DNA of 64,000 bases from an uncultured Methanobrevibacter sp. (GCF_946408925.1 NZ_CAMJUE010000001.1:54559-118558); one strand, 5' to 3'; numbered from the stretch's first letter, positions 28,801 through 38,458 are shown. The notes: generated from the letters alone by a model not told the origin. A program made the numbers and translations.

Positions 28801-31148
28801 ATCATCATAATTTCATGACAATCGAGTCCAGTGCAAGTGCAACAATCGATAGTCTTAATTTTAAACGGTTTTATCGTTGCTTTGTAAATAATGGAAATCT
28901 TTACTGTAAAAATGCAATTTTTGAAAAAAATGATGCTGCATTTTGGGCAACCAAAACTCCGGGATCTGTAATTTACAACAAAAAACAGGCAACATTTGAG
29001 AATTGTATATTTGATAATAATGATAATTCAAGAGGAGCGACCGTTTGGGTATATCAATCTAATCTGATGGCGGGTGTTTTGTATGCTGAAGCAAAATCAT
29101 TAACAAACTTTGTTAAATGTAATTTTAAAACACTATATGACACAGTTCATGCCTGTGATGGAAGTATGGTAGTTCTATATGATGAAAATGCGGGTAACTA
29201 TAATTTCCTTACAAAAGATTCAAATAACAATTTTGAACAGGGTTCATGTATTGATTACAGGCCGGCTTCCACATTCAATATAAACAAAACATTGACACAT
29301 TCATATGACAATTTCCATTCTTTTTTATCTGCTTATTCTGATGAGTTCTATAAAATGAATGGATCCGATTTTGTTGTAAATATCAAAAAGGGCGACTATT
29401 CAATTAAAATGGGTGATATTAAGACTTATGATTTCCGTACTTTTAACCTTGATAGGAGTACTGTGAAATTGGGTAAATATGAGAAAGGAGAAAGCATGTG
29501 GATTCATCACAAGTATCTGCTCGATGTGGGTAGCAGGCCGATTTTAATAAATGGAAACGGCGCCAAACTCACATTGACCGGTACTAGTAATAGTGCGGAT
29601 AATCATTTTGCATTTGTTCCGGCATATGGTACTTTAACATTGGTTAATTTAACGTTATCCGGTTTCAATACGGCTATTGTTAATTATGGAAAACTTATCC
29701 TAATCAATTGTACTTTCACAAACAATGTAATTCATTACATTTATCAGAGTCGTGACAGTGAATATGGAGGTGCAATAAGAAATTATGGAACTGTATTTGC
29801 ATATAACACCACCTTTAAAGATAATCGTGCTACCAAGGGGGCGGCATATTACAGTAAAGGTGCATCTTCCTTTGGCCAATTCTATAACTGTACATTTGAG
29901 GGAAATACTATCATTTCTAACTTGGTTTGGAAAAATGGTGATTCAAATACAATGTTTTTAGATGATAAGGCAATTGTTAAAATTATTGGATGTAATGGTG
30001 TTAGTGCATTCAATATTCAAAAAAACCATGAGGGATTAGTTTTATTTAGAGAAAATCTCCAGCAAAATGTTTATAATTGTATTGTGGAGGACATGTCCAG
30101 TTTGATAAAATTGTCTAAAGTATTAAAGGACAACACTGAATTTGATATATTCAATGTTACCTTCATCAATAAGGATTTCGGAGTATTTGCCGATTCAAAA
30201 ATATTATTCAAACTTGATTATGGTGAGTTGCTTTTAAACGGTAATGGTGCAAGGGTATTTGTTCAAAATCAAAAGGACAATGATGATACTCAATTTTTAG
30301 TTACAACATCAAGGTCTTCAGTTGTCATTAATAATTTGACAATTCAGGGGTTCAATATAGCTATTGAAAATAATGGTGGGTTATTTATATTGAATTCAAA
30401 TTTTGTTGCAAATAAAGTGGATTATGCTCATAAAAAGGATTATGGTGGATCAATTGTTAATCAGGGTTCAGTTACTATATACAATACCACTTTTAAGGAT
30501 GGTTATGCCAAATATGGTGGTGCTATTTACAATAAGGCAACTGTGGTTGTCATAACTGGCAATTTCCAAAACAATAAAGGTTATAATAGTAACTCAAATG
30601 TTGATATCTACAATCAGGAAGCTTCAGTTCAAATCATAAGTCTTGGAAATTATCCTAAAGTTGTTGATCATTTCCCAATGGCTGCTTGGAAACAGGATTT
30701 AATAGAGACTGGAATTTTTGTTGGAATAACTGCTATAACTGGTGGTATCAGTTTCGGAATATCTGCAACAGGAATTGCCACTGCGCATCTGATTAATTTG
30801 GCTGTTGGAACTGTTGTCGGAGGTATTGGTGGAATGATTAACGGTTTTGTTTATTCTGTTGATCATCAGGACTACAGTACTTTTGCAGACAGACTTCTTT
30901 CAGGTATCAATCAGGGAATTACTGCAGTTTCAGTTGGTGAAATATTTAAGGGCATGATAGTTGATGGTAAAATAAAACCTGTAATGCAATATACCAAACA
31001 ACAACGTAATGTAAAAATATTTGATATATTGTTAAACCATTTCCTTAAAAAGAATGTGAACTTAATTAAGGAATGGGTATCAGCTGCGGTAAATAACAAA
31101 TATGATAAAATAGTATGGTATTCCTTCTTTAAAAATTGGGCAAAATAG
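25839..31148 (+). CDS. Adhesin-like protein 2, giant beta-helix with Gly-rich hydrophobic tail
   Basis: Secreted protein of about 1769 aa. A signal peptide (1-23) is followed by a first beta-helix (about 50-575) with GGAIY/NSxFxxN units, Ig-like segments (about 590-870), and a second repeat-rich part (about 880-1600) with three copies of an NGNGA-containing module near residues 970, 1235 and 1465. The last 150 residues are unlike the neighbours: a Gly/Ala-rich hydrophobic stretch (GIFVGITAITGGISFG to VGGIGGMINGF) and then a basic helical tail. I start at the ATG at 25839 after AAGGTGAG, not at the in-frame GTG at 25830 that belongs to that binding site. Confidence 0.88.
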   Translation: MKLKLIFICLLLCVVCSLTAVTAVDSLNDTYEIQSISNETQIKTTFEDDLLETSTFDDLQAQINNAKDKSVITLDKNYSASKDSKIVINKDLTIDGRGHTLDGKNSGYSILYSNKGTVTLKNLIFINGKSIYERIGGAVYLSGSTKVTIINCTFKDNVVDHYGGAIFNGVKENTLSITDSKFINNKANGNYAGAIYSKGAISVKNSYFEGNSAAGGGAICCEVSSDIINSTFKSNVAKNVIFMGHGGAIHAKNDLYVENCTFSNNAASHSGGAIYASNDLIVKRSSFDKNEGSEGGAMYVGGSYTIVDDSIFKNNQAKSGHGGAIYANKWAHIGNSTFIANTADNRGGAVHTDYIQFDGRVSFINNSGKGHGGAIYTKTMAKTASNLYFEGNHADSDYGGAFYINNKCEDVYIYNSEFIGNHAYRGDGGAIYSDSGSTRLHLIGCNFTNNYATGGSEKRYGGAVRSKDTLYIENSIFKGNSAENYGGAVYADLVASITDSYFESNHAKEGGAIYVNNKCTLTIKNSYFKSNYCNERGGAIYTDSKSTSLTITNNAFVSNNAGGQGHDVFNSGNYVSINQNWWGTNNPSFSNKLKEYHTFGSNTDHSDSNPLKLTLTGESKAYVDIIAHLELKFNGDISKYVFNDIQISSGNVGDFQYETANNKGFKFNYRPLDGGNHLISAKLNDQNVTYELHVLKSSVYGVNLVKDYGDEQTFFAIFRDANGNYLDEGSPVVFQVGNDRYIEQVGEDGIAVLSEVINYLPGNYVIKSINKLTGESFTNNLTVLSKNATFNINDVFIMRFSDGDDYVNNQTVTFKIGDKSYLSNVSDGYAFLRLNVTPGTYKVDVLYNDNLINTINITVLNKYSKSIVSLNGTEYGSLIPIYENETFIQSGEIIYSVIDSNTRRYILTSGEGLIVYNVTASNSQELTNVLRKIASVDFKADVIIINLKKGTYKISESFYKDQEWGYLIHLTHGNLFINGNGATIDDEYHHNFMTIESSASATIDSLNFKRFYRCFVNNGNLYCKNAIFEKNDAAFWATKTPGSVIYNKKQATFENCIFDNNDNSRGATVWVYQSNLMAGVLYAEAKSLTNFVKCNFKTLYDTVHACDGSMVVLYDENAGNYNFLTKDSNNNFEQGSCIDYRPASTFNINKTLTHSYDNFHSFLSAYSDEFYKMNGSDFVVNIKKGDYSIKMGDIKTYDFRTFNLDRSTVKLGKYEKGESMWIHHKYLLDVGSRPILINGNGAKLTLTGTSNSADNHFAFVPAYGTLTLVNLTLSGFNTAIVNYGKLILINCTFTNNVIHYIYQSRDSEYGGAIRNYGTVFAYNTTFKDNRATKGAAYYSKGASSFGQFYNCTFEGNTIISNLVWKNGDSNTMFLDDKAIVKIIGCNGVSAFNIQKNHEGLVLFRENLQQNVYNCIVEDMSSLIKLSKVLKDNTEFDIFNVTFINKDFGVFADSKILFKLDYGELLLNGNGARVFVQNQKDNDDTQFLVTTSRSSVVINNLTIQGFNIAIENNGGLFILNSNFVANKVDYAHKKDYGGSIVNQGSVTIYNTTFKDGYAKYGGAIYNKATVVVITGNFQNNKGYNSNSNVDIYNQEASVQIISLGNYPKVVDHFPMAAWKQDLIETGIFVGITAITGGISFGISATGIATAHLINLAVGTVVGGIGGMINGFVYSVDHQDYSTFADRLLSGINQGITAVSVGEIFKGMIVDGKIKPVMQYTKQQRNVKIFDILLNHFLKKNVNLIKEWVSAAVNNKYDKIVWYSFFKNWAK

Positions 31149-31161
31149 TGATGGTGGAAAG

Positions 31162-34100
31162 ATGAAACGGTATAAATTAATAACAGTCATGATTATTGTT
31201 GGTTTGATGTTTCTAGTTAGTGGTGGCGTTTATGCTGAAGAGATATCAGACAATAATTCAACTTTACAGACAGTGGACGAAATTTCTCAAGATGAAATAG
31301 GAGTCTCCCATGACGAGGCGGATGAAGTTCTGGCAGAACAGCCTTCAGACGAAATCCTGAATGACGGTGAGAAGGTTTGGGTTGATATAACTCTCAGCCC
31401 TAAATATGGAGTTTCAGGTCAAAATCTTTACATCACACCAACCGTCAAGAATGGAAATGAAAATATATCTGGAAATGTCACATTCTATTCAGATATTGAA
31501 CATAGGGAGGTAATGGGCAATGTATCAACCAGGGGAGGATATATTAATCTTCCAATATTTGCCGGAGACGAAAACGTGCATTATTATCCAATTTATTATA
31601 CTTTCACTGGTGATGATAGCAGATACATAGGGGATGATTTTGATTATCTGTGGATTATGAATGAAAATATTATTTCATTAAATGCTACAATTCAAGGGAA
31701 CAATTTAAATCTGGCGGTTAAACCTGCTTTTTATAAAAATTATGGAAATCAGTCTCATTTGCATGTCATTGTCAATAATCAGGAAGTCGGAACATTTCAA
31801 TCTGTCAACAGCACATATTCAATAGATATGAACAAGTATAAGGGGAATATTGATGTTTATGTAACATATGACGGTTACATTAATGTAAGCAGTAATGAAT
31901 ATTATGCTTCAGGCAGAAGTAATCATTTTACTATGTCTTTGGATATAATTTTCACTAATTCCACTTATGGAAATGTAACTGCAGTCATTTTAATGCCCTA
32001 CGCAGGTAACTGTACAATATCCATTAATTCAACTCGAAAATATGAACGCATGATTGTTTTTGACAATCCGGGAAACAAAACCATATTGATTCCGGACATT
32101 GCTGCAAGTTCAGTTCCTTATAATGTGACTCTTAATTCTCAATTTGGAAATATAACAAAACAATTAATGATACTTAAAGCCACATCTTCCATTCATATCA
32201 ACAATATCGGTGGAAATAACACTTATATTAATGAAATTCATAATTTCATTGTTTCCAGTTCGGGCAATGGTAAAATTACAACAAACTGCACTTCAAAGGA
32301 ATTCAATCTAAATGAAATAATCATTTTAAACAATACCTATCTTAAAGTCGGAAAAAATAGGATTGCTGTACATTATAGTGGTGATGAAAACCATACCGGA
32401 GCCGTCAAAGAGATAATATTCAATTTAAATTATAATAAGATAAATGTCTCAACAAGTATCAAATTAAATGCTGATACTGTCATGGAAGGCAGTAAAGTTT
32501 TAATCAGTTCCAATGCCACTTATATAATTGGTGATAAGAAATATCAGGCACCGGGCATGATTTCAATTTATAGTGATGAGGAATGTAAAAATTTATTGTC
32601 AACAGTATCTGTTGGGCAAAATTATAATTATACAATCAATAAATCTGAAGGGACTCAACCGTCATATGAATTGCGGTTTTACCTCAAATATACCGGGTTT
32701 GTTGATGATGTCAATAATTATACTTCACAAATTACCTATGGCGGTAAAGTCATTGTCGTGAGGCAAAATTCAATGAATCTGACAATTAACGGCAATAAGG
32801 AATATGTTAATTTCAAATCAAACCAGACTTTAAATCTGATTGTTAATTTAACATACTATCAGGCCGAACAGATAGGTTCCAACTTAAAATCCAACATAAT
32901 AATCTATGTGGACGGGGAAGTTTACGGAGAATTCAATGCAACAAATGCTGATGCGGTGGATATTGGTAAAATCAAAATTGATGATACAGGTGTTCATACT
33001 GTGCACGTATTCTATAAGGGAATCAACGGCACAAAACCTATTGCTCCGGTGAAAAGTAATGAAATACTGTTATTCAACCTGCCTGACACTTCAATTTCCC
33101 TAAAAGCAAATGCTACAACTTCAAAATACGGACAATACATAACAATTACTCCGTTAGTTAAGGATAATAATAATTTGACTTTAACCAATGGTACAGTCAG
33201 ATATTACATTGGCGGAATTCCTGTTTCTGGAAATTTGACTCTTAATAAATCATTTGATTTTAAAATTGACAGAATCGGCCAATTCAATATAACCGCTAAG
33301 TATTATGGCTATGATTATTACGGGTCAAGTGAATCTAATATTTCAATAACCGGTCAAAAGGTGGATAACCCTATTGTACTGAAGGTGCCTGATAGAATAT
33401 ATGGTGAAAATATGGTGGCTGCTATTTTTAAGGCAGTAAATGGTGTGTATACTGTAAAAATCGGAAATAATAGTATCCAGGTTAATGTTTCTGATGGATT
33501 TGGTTTGAATGATACTGTAAAATTAAACTTGTCTGCGGGAAATAATTATTATGCCGAAGTCTTTTTTGACAATGAGTTTTATACTACAAAAGCCAATGCT
33601 ACATTTAATGTAACTCCGGCTAAAAACGATTTAAATATCTTAATTCCGGATATTTATTATGGGGGCAATTTAACAGTCAGCATTTCCAATGCCGTGCCCG
33701 GCGATTATGTTGTGGACATTAACGGCACTAACGTAACGGTCAGGGTTGGTGAAAATGGGGTCGGATTCAACAATACTTTCATAAATTTTAAAATCGATAC
33801 TTATGAAGCTATAGTGAGATTTGAAAATCATAATTATACAACTAATGCTTCAACTAAATTCAATGTATGTAAATTTAAAAGTATGGTTGAAATAATCTCT
33901 TGTAAAAATATTACATATCCAAGTGATTTAATTGCACAAATCAATATTGAAAATGAAACTTCAGCGATATTTCAAATCATAGATGAAAATAAAAAGGCCG
34001 TGCGCACAGGATCAGTTCAGTCAGATATGATAAAAATTTCTGATTTGGTTCCCGGAAAGTATGTATTAATTGTTATAAATTTGGGTAATGACCATATATC

Positions 34101-34701
34101 TTCCTCATCCGGTTCCAAGCTATTTGAAGTCTTTAAATCCAAAACTCAAATCTATGCATCCGATGTAATTTCCACATACAATGCTAAAAAATTCATAACA
34201 GTCACTTTGAAAGATGAAAACGGTAAGTTATTGTCTAATGAGAAGATTTCCATAAAAATCAATGGCAAAACCAAAATTGTAACAACAAACAATAATGGCC
34301 AGGCCAAATTAACCACAAAAGGTTTGATTCCTAAAAAATATGATGCTTTAATAACATTTGACAGTACAGGAAAATATTCTAAGTCTACAAAAACTGTAAA
34401 AGTTAAAATAAACAAGGCAAAACCTCAAATTGTTGCTAAAAAGAAAACATTCAAAGGAAATAAAAAGATTAAAAAGTACACAATACGCCTTTTGGACAGT
34501 AACAAAAAAGCTATCAAAAAAGTTAAGGTCACTTTAAAAATTAAAGGAAAAATCTACAAAGCTAAAACCAATTCTAAAGGAAAGGCGATATTCAAACTCA
34601 AAAATCTTAACAAAAAAGGTAAATTCTCTGTTAAAATTAAATTTAAAGGCAATAAATACTATAAAGCGAAAACCAAAAGAATAAAAATTATAATTAAATA
34701 A
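31162..34701 (+). CDS. Adhesin-like protein 3, Ig-like repeats plus Lys-rich C-terminus
   Basis: Secreted 1179-aa protein. The signal peptide (about 1-25, ending VYAEE) is followed by an acidic linker and then at least nine Ig-like beta-sandwich repeats (bacterial Ig/Big_3-like), marked by strings such as SKYGQYITITPLV and many N-x-S/T glycosylation sequons. It lacks the beta-helix of its neighbours. The last 93 residues are a Lys-rich domain closely related to that of adhesin 1. It starts 13 nt after adhesin 2 with GGTGG before the ATG, and ends at a strong terminator. It may be a stalk or spacer protein. Confidence 0.88.
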   Translation: MKRYKLITVMIIVGLMFLVSGGVYAEEISDNNSTLQTVDEISQDEIGVSHDEADEVLAEQPSDEILNDGEKVWVDITLSPKYGVSGQNLYITPTVKNGNENISGNVTFYSDIEHREVMGNVSTRGGYINLPIFAGDENVHYYPIYYTFTGDDSRYIGDDFDYLWIMNENIISLNATIQGNNLNLAVKPAFYKNYGNQSHLHVIVNNQEVGTFQSVNSTYSIDMNKYKGNIDVYVTYDGYINVSSNEYYASGRSNHFTMSLDIIFTNSTYGNVTAVILMPYAGNCTISINSTRKYERMIVFDNPGNKTILIPDIAASSVPYNVTLNSQFGNITKQLMILKATSSIHINNIGGNNTYINEIHNFIVSSSGNGKITTNCTSKEFNLNEIIILNNTYLKVGKNRIAVHYSGDENHTGAVKEIIFNLNYNKINVSTSIKLNADTVMEGSKVLISSNATYIIGDKKYQAPGMISIYSDEECKNLLSTVSVGQNYNYTINKSEGTQPSYELRFYLKYTGFVDDVNNYTSQITYGGKVIVVRQNSMNLTINGNKEYVNFKSNQTLNLIVNLTYYQAEQIGSNLKSNIIIYVDGEVYGEFNATNADAVDIGKIKIDDTGVHTVHVFYKGINGTKPIAPVKSNEILLFNLPDTSISLKANATTSKYGQYITITPLVKDNNNLTLTNGTVRYYIGGIPVSGNLTLNKSFDFKIDRIGQFNITAKYYGYDYYGSSESNISITGQKVDNPIVLKVPDRIYGENMVAAIFKAVNGVYTVKIGNNSIQVNVSDGFGLNDTVKLNLSAGNNYYAEVFFDNEFYTTKANATFNVTPAKNDLNILIPDIYYGGNLTVSISNAVPGDYVVDINGTNVTVRVGENGVGFNNTFINFKIDTYEAIVRFENHNYTTNASTKFNVCKFKSMVEIISCKNITYPSDLIAQINIENETSAIFQIIDENKKAVRTGSVQSDMIKISDLVPGKYVLIVINLGNDHISSSSGSKLFEVFKSKTQIYASDVISTYNAKKFITVTLKDENGKLLSNEKISIKINGKTKIVTTNNNGQAKLTTKGLIPKKYDALITFDSTGKYSKSTKTVKVKINKAKPQIVAKKKTFKGNKKIKKYTIRLLDSNKKAIKKVKVTLKIKGKIYKAKTNSKGKAIFKLKNLNKKGKFSVKIKFKGNKYYKAKTKRIKIIIK

Positions 34702-34735
34702 TTGGATTAATTTCAATTATTCTTTTTTTCTTTTT
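34697..34735 (+). terminator. Intrinsic terminator of the adhesin operon
   Basis: An 8-bp perfect stem (34697-34704 with 34714-34721, 9-nt loop) overlaps the stop codon and is followed by two runs of T (seven and six). Confidence 0.7.
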
Positions 34736-34928
34736 TGATTTAAAATTCAGTAATTGTAATTTTTTTGTGTAAACTTTCATGTTTTTCAAACAGATGGGGT
34801 TAATTTTGTAAGAAAATTGCCATATATTGAATTTTAAAAGGAAATTATAAATACATATAAATATTATTATTTAAAAAAATATAAGTAACTCTGTTATTTG
34901 AGTATATAATAAAAAAAGGTGAAAATAA

Positions 34929-35639
34929 ATGGAATTGGGTGAAATAATAAGTGATGCTTTAGGTTATCCACTTCAAAACATTAAAGCATTAGTTATTTAT
35001 GTTATTTTAGGTATTATTTTAGGAATTGCAATTTCAGGAACTATTGTGGGTATTTTAGCAAGTAATGCTTCTAGAAACGTAGTTGCTCTTATTGGTTCTG
35101 GAATTCTTGGAATTATCGTATCTCTAATAATCTATTTTGTCATTTCAGGTTATGAATTAGATATTATTAAATATGGTATTCAAAGAAGTGCAGGGGCTCC
35201 TTCAATAGATTTTGTAAGGCAATTCTTCAATGGTGTAAAATACTTTGTTGTAACTGTTGTTTATATGATTGTTCCTATTGTTATTGCCGCAATATTGGCT
35301 GTAATTTTCCAACATTGGTTGGCCTGGTTAATCACTGTCATTATATTTATTATATTCGCATTAGCGTTGATAATGGCAAGATGCAGATTGGCCAAAACCG
35401 AAGATTTGGGATATGCTTTAGCTATTGGTGATGCAATTGGCGACATTTCAAGAATAGGTATTCCTAAGGTTGTTTTATTCATTATTATCACTGCAATTAT
35501 AGATATCATTTTATCTGTAATTGTCGGTTTTATCATTCAATGGAATTCAACCGTTGGTGGAATATTGTTAGGTATTTTAGGTGTTTACATCACTTTCTTC
35601 ATTTCTAGAGGAACTGGTTTATTATATTCCAATGTATAA
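34929..35639 (+). CDS. DUF4013-like membrane protein
   Basis: Integral membrane protein of 236 aa with about five or six segments, very rich in Ile, Val and Gly. It starts MELGEIISDALGYPLQN and has a short polar stretch with Arg and Lys between helices (MARCRLAKTEDLGYAL). This is the pattern of DUF4013 proteins, which are common in methanogens and of unknown function. GGTGAAAATAA precedes the ATG. It stands alone between the adhesin terminator and pyruvate kinase. Confidence 0.8.
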   Translation: MELGEIISDALGYPLQNIKALVIYVILGIILGIAISGTIVGILASNASRNVVALIGSGILGIIVSLIIYFVISGYELDIIKYGIQRSAGAPSIDFVRQFFNGVKYFVVTVVYMIVPIVIAAILAVIFQHWLAWLITVIIFIIFALALIMARCRLAKTEDLGYALAIGDAIGDISRIGIPKVVLFIIITAIIDIILSVIVGFIIQWNSTVGGILLGILGVYITFFISRGTGLLYSNV

Positions 35640-35845
35640 ATAAACCATTTTTTTATTTTTTTTAAATATTTACAGTTTCGGATGTTTTAATTCATTTTTT
35701 TCAAAGATATTCTTTTATTCGGCAGTTTACTTTTTCGCAATAATTAAAAAATTATATACTGTGTCATTTTAAAATTATTAATCAACTGTAATGATTTATC
35801 ATTAGTTTTAGAGTATGGTTAAAAAAGTTATTTTGGAGGGGTACC

Positions 35846-37249
35846 ATGAAAAAGACAAAAGTTATCTGTAGTGTGGGTCCTGCATGCAATTCTGTGGAAG
35901 TTATGAGTGAAATGGTTAATAATGGTATGGATTGTGCACGCATAAACCTTAGTCATGCTACTAGGGAAGATATATTGAATACAATTGAGGTTGTCCGGCA
36001 GGTTCGAAGACAATGTAATGCACATATAGCGATTATGTATGATACAAAAGGACCCGAATTTAGAACATTGGAATTTGTTGACGACGGAGTAACTCTTGAA
36101 AAAGGCGATACCATTCGCATGAGTAAGACCTGCATAAAAGGCAATGAAAGTGAGTTTGGAGTAAATCATAGCGAGGCAATAGATTTCATTGAAGTTGGAG
36201 ACCGGGTGCTTGTGGATAATGCTTTGTTTGAATTGGAAGTCATTGACAAATATGAGGATTATGTGGTGTTGAAAGCTTTAGGCCGTGGAAAAATTCAAAA
36301 CCATAAGACACTTAATGTTCCCGGTGTCGATTTGAAATTGAATTTCATGAGTGACGTGGATAGATCTGATATTGCATTTGCGGCCAAACACTCCTGTGAT
36401 TATTTGGCTTTGTCTTTTGTAAACAGAAAAGAAGATGTTGTTGCTGCCCGTAAAATAATTGAGGAATCTGGAGGGGATGCTCTTGTCATTTCAAAAATCG
36501 AAAGCCATATGGGAATTGAAAATATAGATGAAATCATAGACGAATCAGATGGGATTATGGTGGCCCGGGGAGATTTGGGTGTTGAGGTTCCAATGGAAAA
36601 GTTGCCAACCCTTCAAAAGAGCATTATTAAAAAATGTCGTGAAAAGGGTAAGTTCGCTATTGTCGCCACTGAAATGCTTGCTTCAATGTATGAAAATCCC
36701 CGACCTTCAAGAGCGGAAGTTTCCGATGTGGCCAATGCCGTGTTGGATGGGACTGATTGTGTGATGTTGTCTGGAGAAACTACAATAGGAAAATATCCTG
36801 TACATTCAGTTGCTATAATGAGTAGGATATGTGAATATGTGGAATCCACTATTGATTATACAAAACATCCTTCCTACAAAGGTTCTATAGGCATCAGCGA
36901 CACTATTGCAAAATTGGTTGTTGAGGCTGTTGAATACTCTGATATTAAATTGATTGTTACTCCTACCATGACAGGATTTGCAGCCCGTAAGATTAGTAAC
37001 TTAAGGCCAAACTCCATCATTCTGGCTTGCTGTCCATCCAATCATATTGCTGAAAAAGTTGCTTTAAACTTCGGTGTTAAACCTGTTACAACTGATGTCT
37101 ACAAGACTACTGATGAGGTAATTGAAAATGCCAAAAATATCGCCCAAAATGAATTTAATTTAAAAAAAGGCGATTTAATTGTGATTACTGGGGGATTTCC
37201 GTTAGGTGAGACAAGAAGAACAAACTATTTAAGAATTTTAGAAATATGA
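35846..37249 (+). CDS. pyk: Pyruvate kinase
   Basis: Converts phosphoenolpyruvate and ADP to pyruvate and ATP. The 467-aa length is standard. The family signatures are present: RINLSHA, YDTKGPEFRT, the catalytic KIES before GIMVARGDLGVE, and VSDVANAVLDGTDCVMLSGET. The C-terminal allosteric domain is complete. A strong GGAGGGG precedes the ATG, in keeping with high expression. It is transcribed alone. Confidence 0.97.
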   Translation: MKKTKVICSVGPACNSVEVMSEMVNNGMDCARINLSHATREDILNTIEVVRQVRRQCNAHIAIMYDTKGPEFRTLEFVDDGVTLEKGDTIRMSKTCIKGNESEFGVNHSEAIDFIEVGDRVLVDNALFELEVIDKYEDYVVLKALGRGKIQNHKTLNVPGVDLKLNFMSDVDRSDIAFAAKHSCDYLALSFVNRKEDVVAARKIIEESGGDALVISKIESHMGIENIDEIIDESDGIMVARGDLGVEVPMEKLPTLQKSIIKKCREKGKFAIVATEMLASMYENPRPSRAEVSDVANAVLDGTDCVMLSGETTIGKYPVHSVAIMSRICEYVESTIDYTKHPSYKGSIGISDTIAKLVVEAVEYSDIKLIVTPTMTGFAARKISNLRPNSIILACCPSNHIAEKVALNFGVKPVTTDVYKTTDEVIENAKNIAQNEFNLKKGDLIVITGGFPLGETRRTNYLRILEI

Positions 37250-37349
37250 GTGCCAATATTTTAACGGGACTTAATTATTGTTTTAACATTGCAAAATTGA
37301 TTTAAACGATAACCAATACTTTAAATAGTTTAAAATTTAATATTATTTT

Positions 37350-38276
37350 ATGAAATTTAAAATAATAAATGATTTAGGATTGGTTATTGATAATATTGTT
37401 CCGGACAAATATTTATCTAAATTGCAGGAATTTTTATTGAGTAGTGCTATTTTTACAGATGCATCACAATTTTTAGTCATACTTGCAATTTTCATTCTGA
37501 CTGGTGAATTGATTTTTGCAATATGCATTTCATTATTCAGTTTTCCATTGTCTGTTTTGATTTTACCATTATTCATTATTCCCGGACTTTTCACATATGT
37601 CGTCGTACAACAGGAAAGACGGGCTCAGGAAATAGAGCATACGGCACCCGACTTTTTAAGGCAGCTTTCAAGCATGCTTCAGGTCGGACTCAGTTTCGAA
37701 AATGCAATGGAGGACATGTCGCAATATGGCGAAGGGCCGCTGTACGATGAAATGAGGAGAACAATCATTGAAATTCGAATGGGTCGCAATTTCGATGATG
37801 CATGGCGCGCTATGAGCAAACGTCTTAAATCAAAAGAATTGGAAAGAGTTTTTGGAATAATACTTGATGGTCGTAAGAGTGGATCAAGTATTTCAAATGT
37901 TTTGGCTGATGTTTCTGATGATTTGAGGGATCTGCTTGCACTGAAACGCGAGAGAAAATCAACAGTTATGATGTCTGTGATGTTTTTGTTAATTTCAGCA
38001 GTTATTGCAACACCATTCTCAATCGGAATGGTTAGCGTATATTCGGGATTCATGCAAAGTTACGGCATGGAATCTCAAATAATCATGACCGCACCTGTGG
38101 CTGGAGAAATGTACATGCTGATTCATTCGATTTTGGTTGCTTTTATTATTAGTATCATAATGTATGGTGAGATTAAAAAGGGAATCAGATTTTCCCTTCC
38201 TCTTGCAGCCGCATCGTTCGGCATATTTTATTTTATTTCAACATTTGGCGGAACATTGCTTATGGGGGGATTATAG
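37350..38276 (+). CDS. TadC/GspF-like pilus assembly membrane protein
   Basis: Type II secretion F-domain protein of 308 aa. Two N-terminal membrane helices are followed by the cytoplasmic F domain (RAQEIEHTAPDFLRQLSSMLQVGLSFENAM) and two or three C-terminal helices. In archaeal type IV pili this protein is the membrane platform. The next gene, overlapping by 1 nt, encodes a pilin-like protein. No secretion ATPase gene is beside it. A TTTAAATA box lies about 25 bp before the ATG and no ribosome binding site is seen, so the mRNA is likely leaderless. Confidence 0.87.
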   Translation: MKFKIINDLGLVIDNIVPDKYLSKLQEFLLSSAIFTDASQFLVILAIFILTGELIFAICISLFSFPLSVLILPLFIIPGLFTYVVVQQERRAQEIEHTAPDFLRQLSSMLQVGLSFENAMEDMSQYGEGPLYDEMRRTIIEIRMGRNFDDAWRAMSKRLKSKELERVFGIILDGRKSGSSISNVLADVSDDLRDLLALKRERKSTVMMSVMFLLISAVIATPFSIGMVSVYSGFMQSYGMESQIIMTAPVAGEMYMLIHSILVAFIISIIMYGEIKKGIRFSLPLAAASFGIFYFISTFGGTLLMGGL

Positions 38277-38458
38277 TGGATAATAAGGGTCAGGCATCAG
38301 CGGAGTTAATTTTACTTTTCGGTGGCATATTTGTTGTTGTTTTACTTTCAATTTTCATGTATAAGAACTATATGAATGATTTGAGTGGTGAAATTGCATC
38401 AAAAGAAGTGAATGAATTCAATAGCGAGTTGAATCAGTTGGGAAAATTTTTCAATTAA
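38276..38458 (+). CDS. Class III signal peptide (pilin-like) protein, 60 aa
   Basis: Tiny protein with the class III signal peptide of archaeal pilins: a short positive start, the KGQASAEL motif, then a hydrophobic helix (LFGGIFVVVLLSIFMY). Peptidase EppA would cut between Gly5 and Gln6. The rest is a short charged helix of about 30 residues. The start is GTG inside the TAGTG overlap with the tadC-like gene, so the two are co-translated. It is probably a pilus subunit or minor pilin. Confidence 0.85.
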   Translation: MDNKGQASAELILLFGGIFVVVLLSIFMYKNYMNDLSGEIASKEVNEFNSELNQLGKFFN

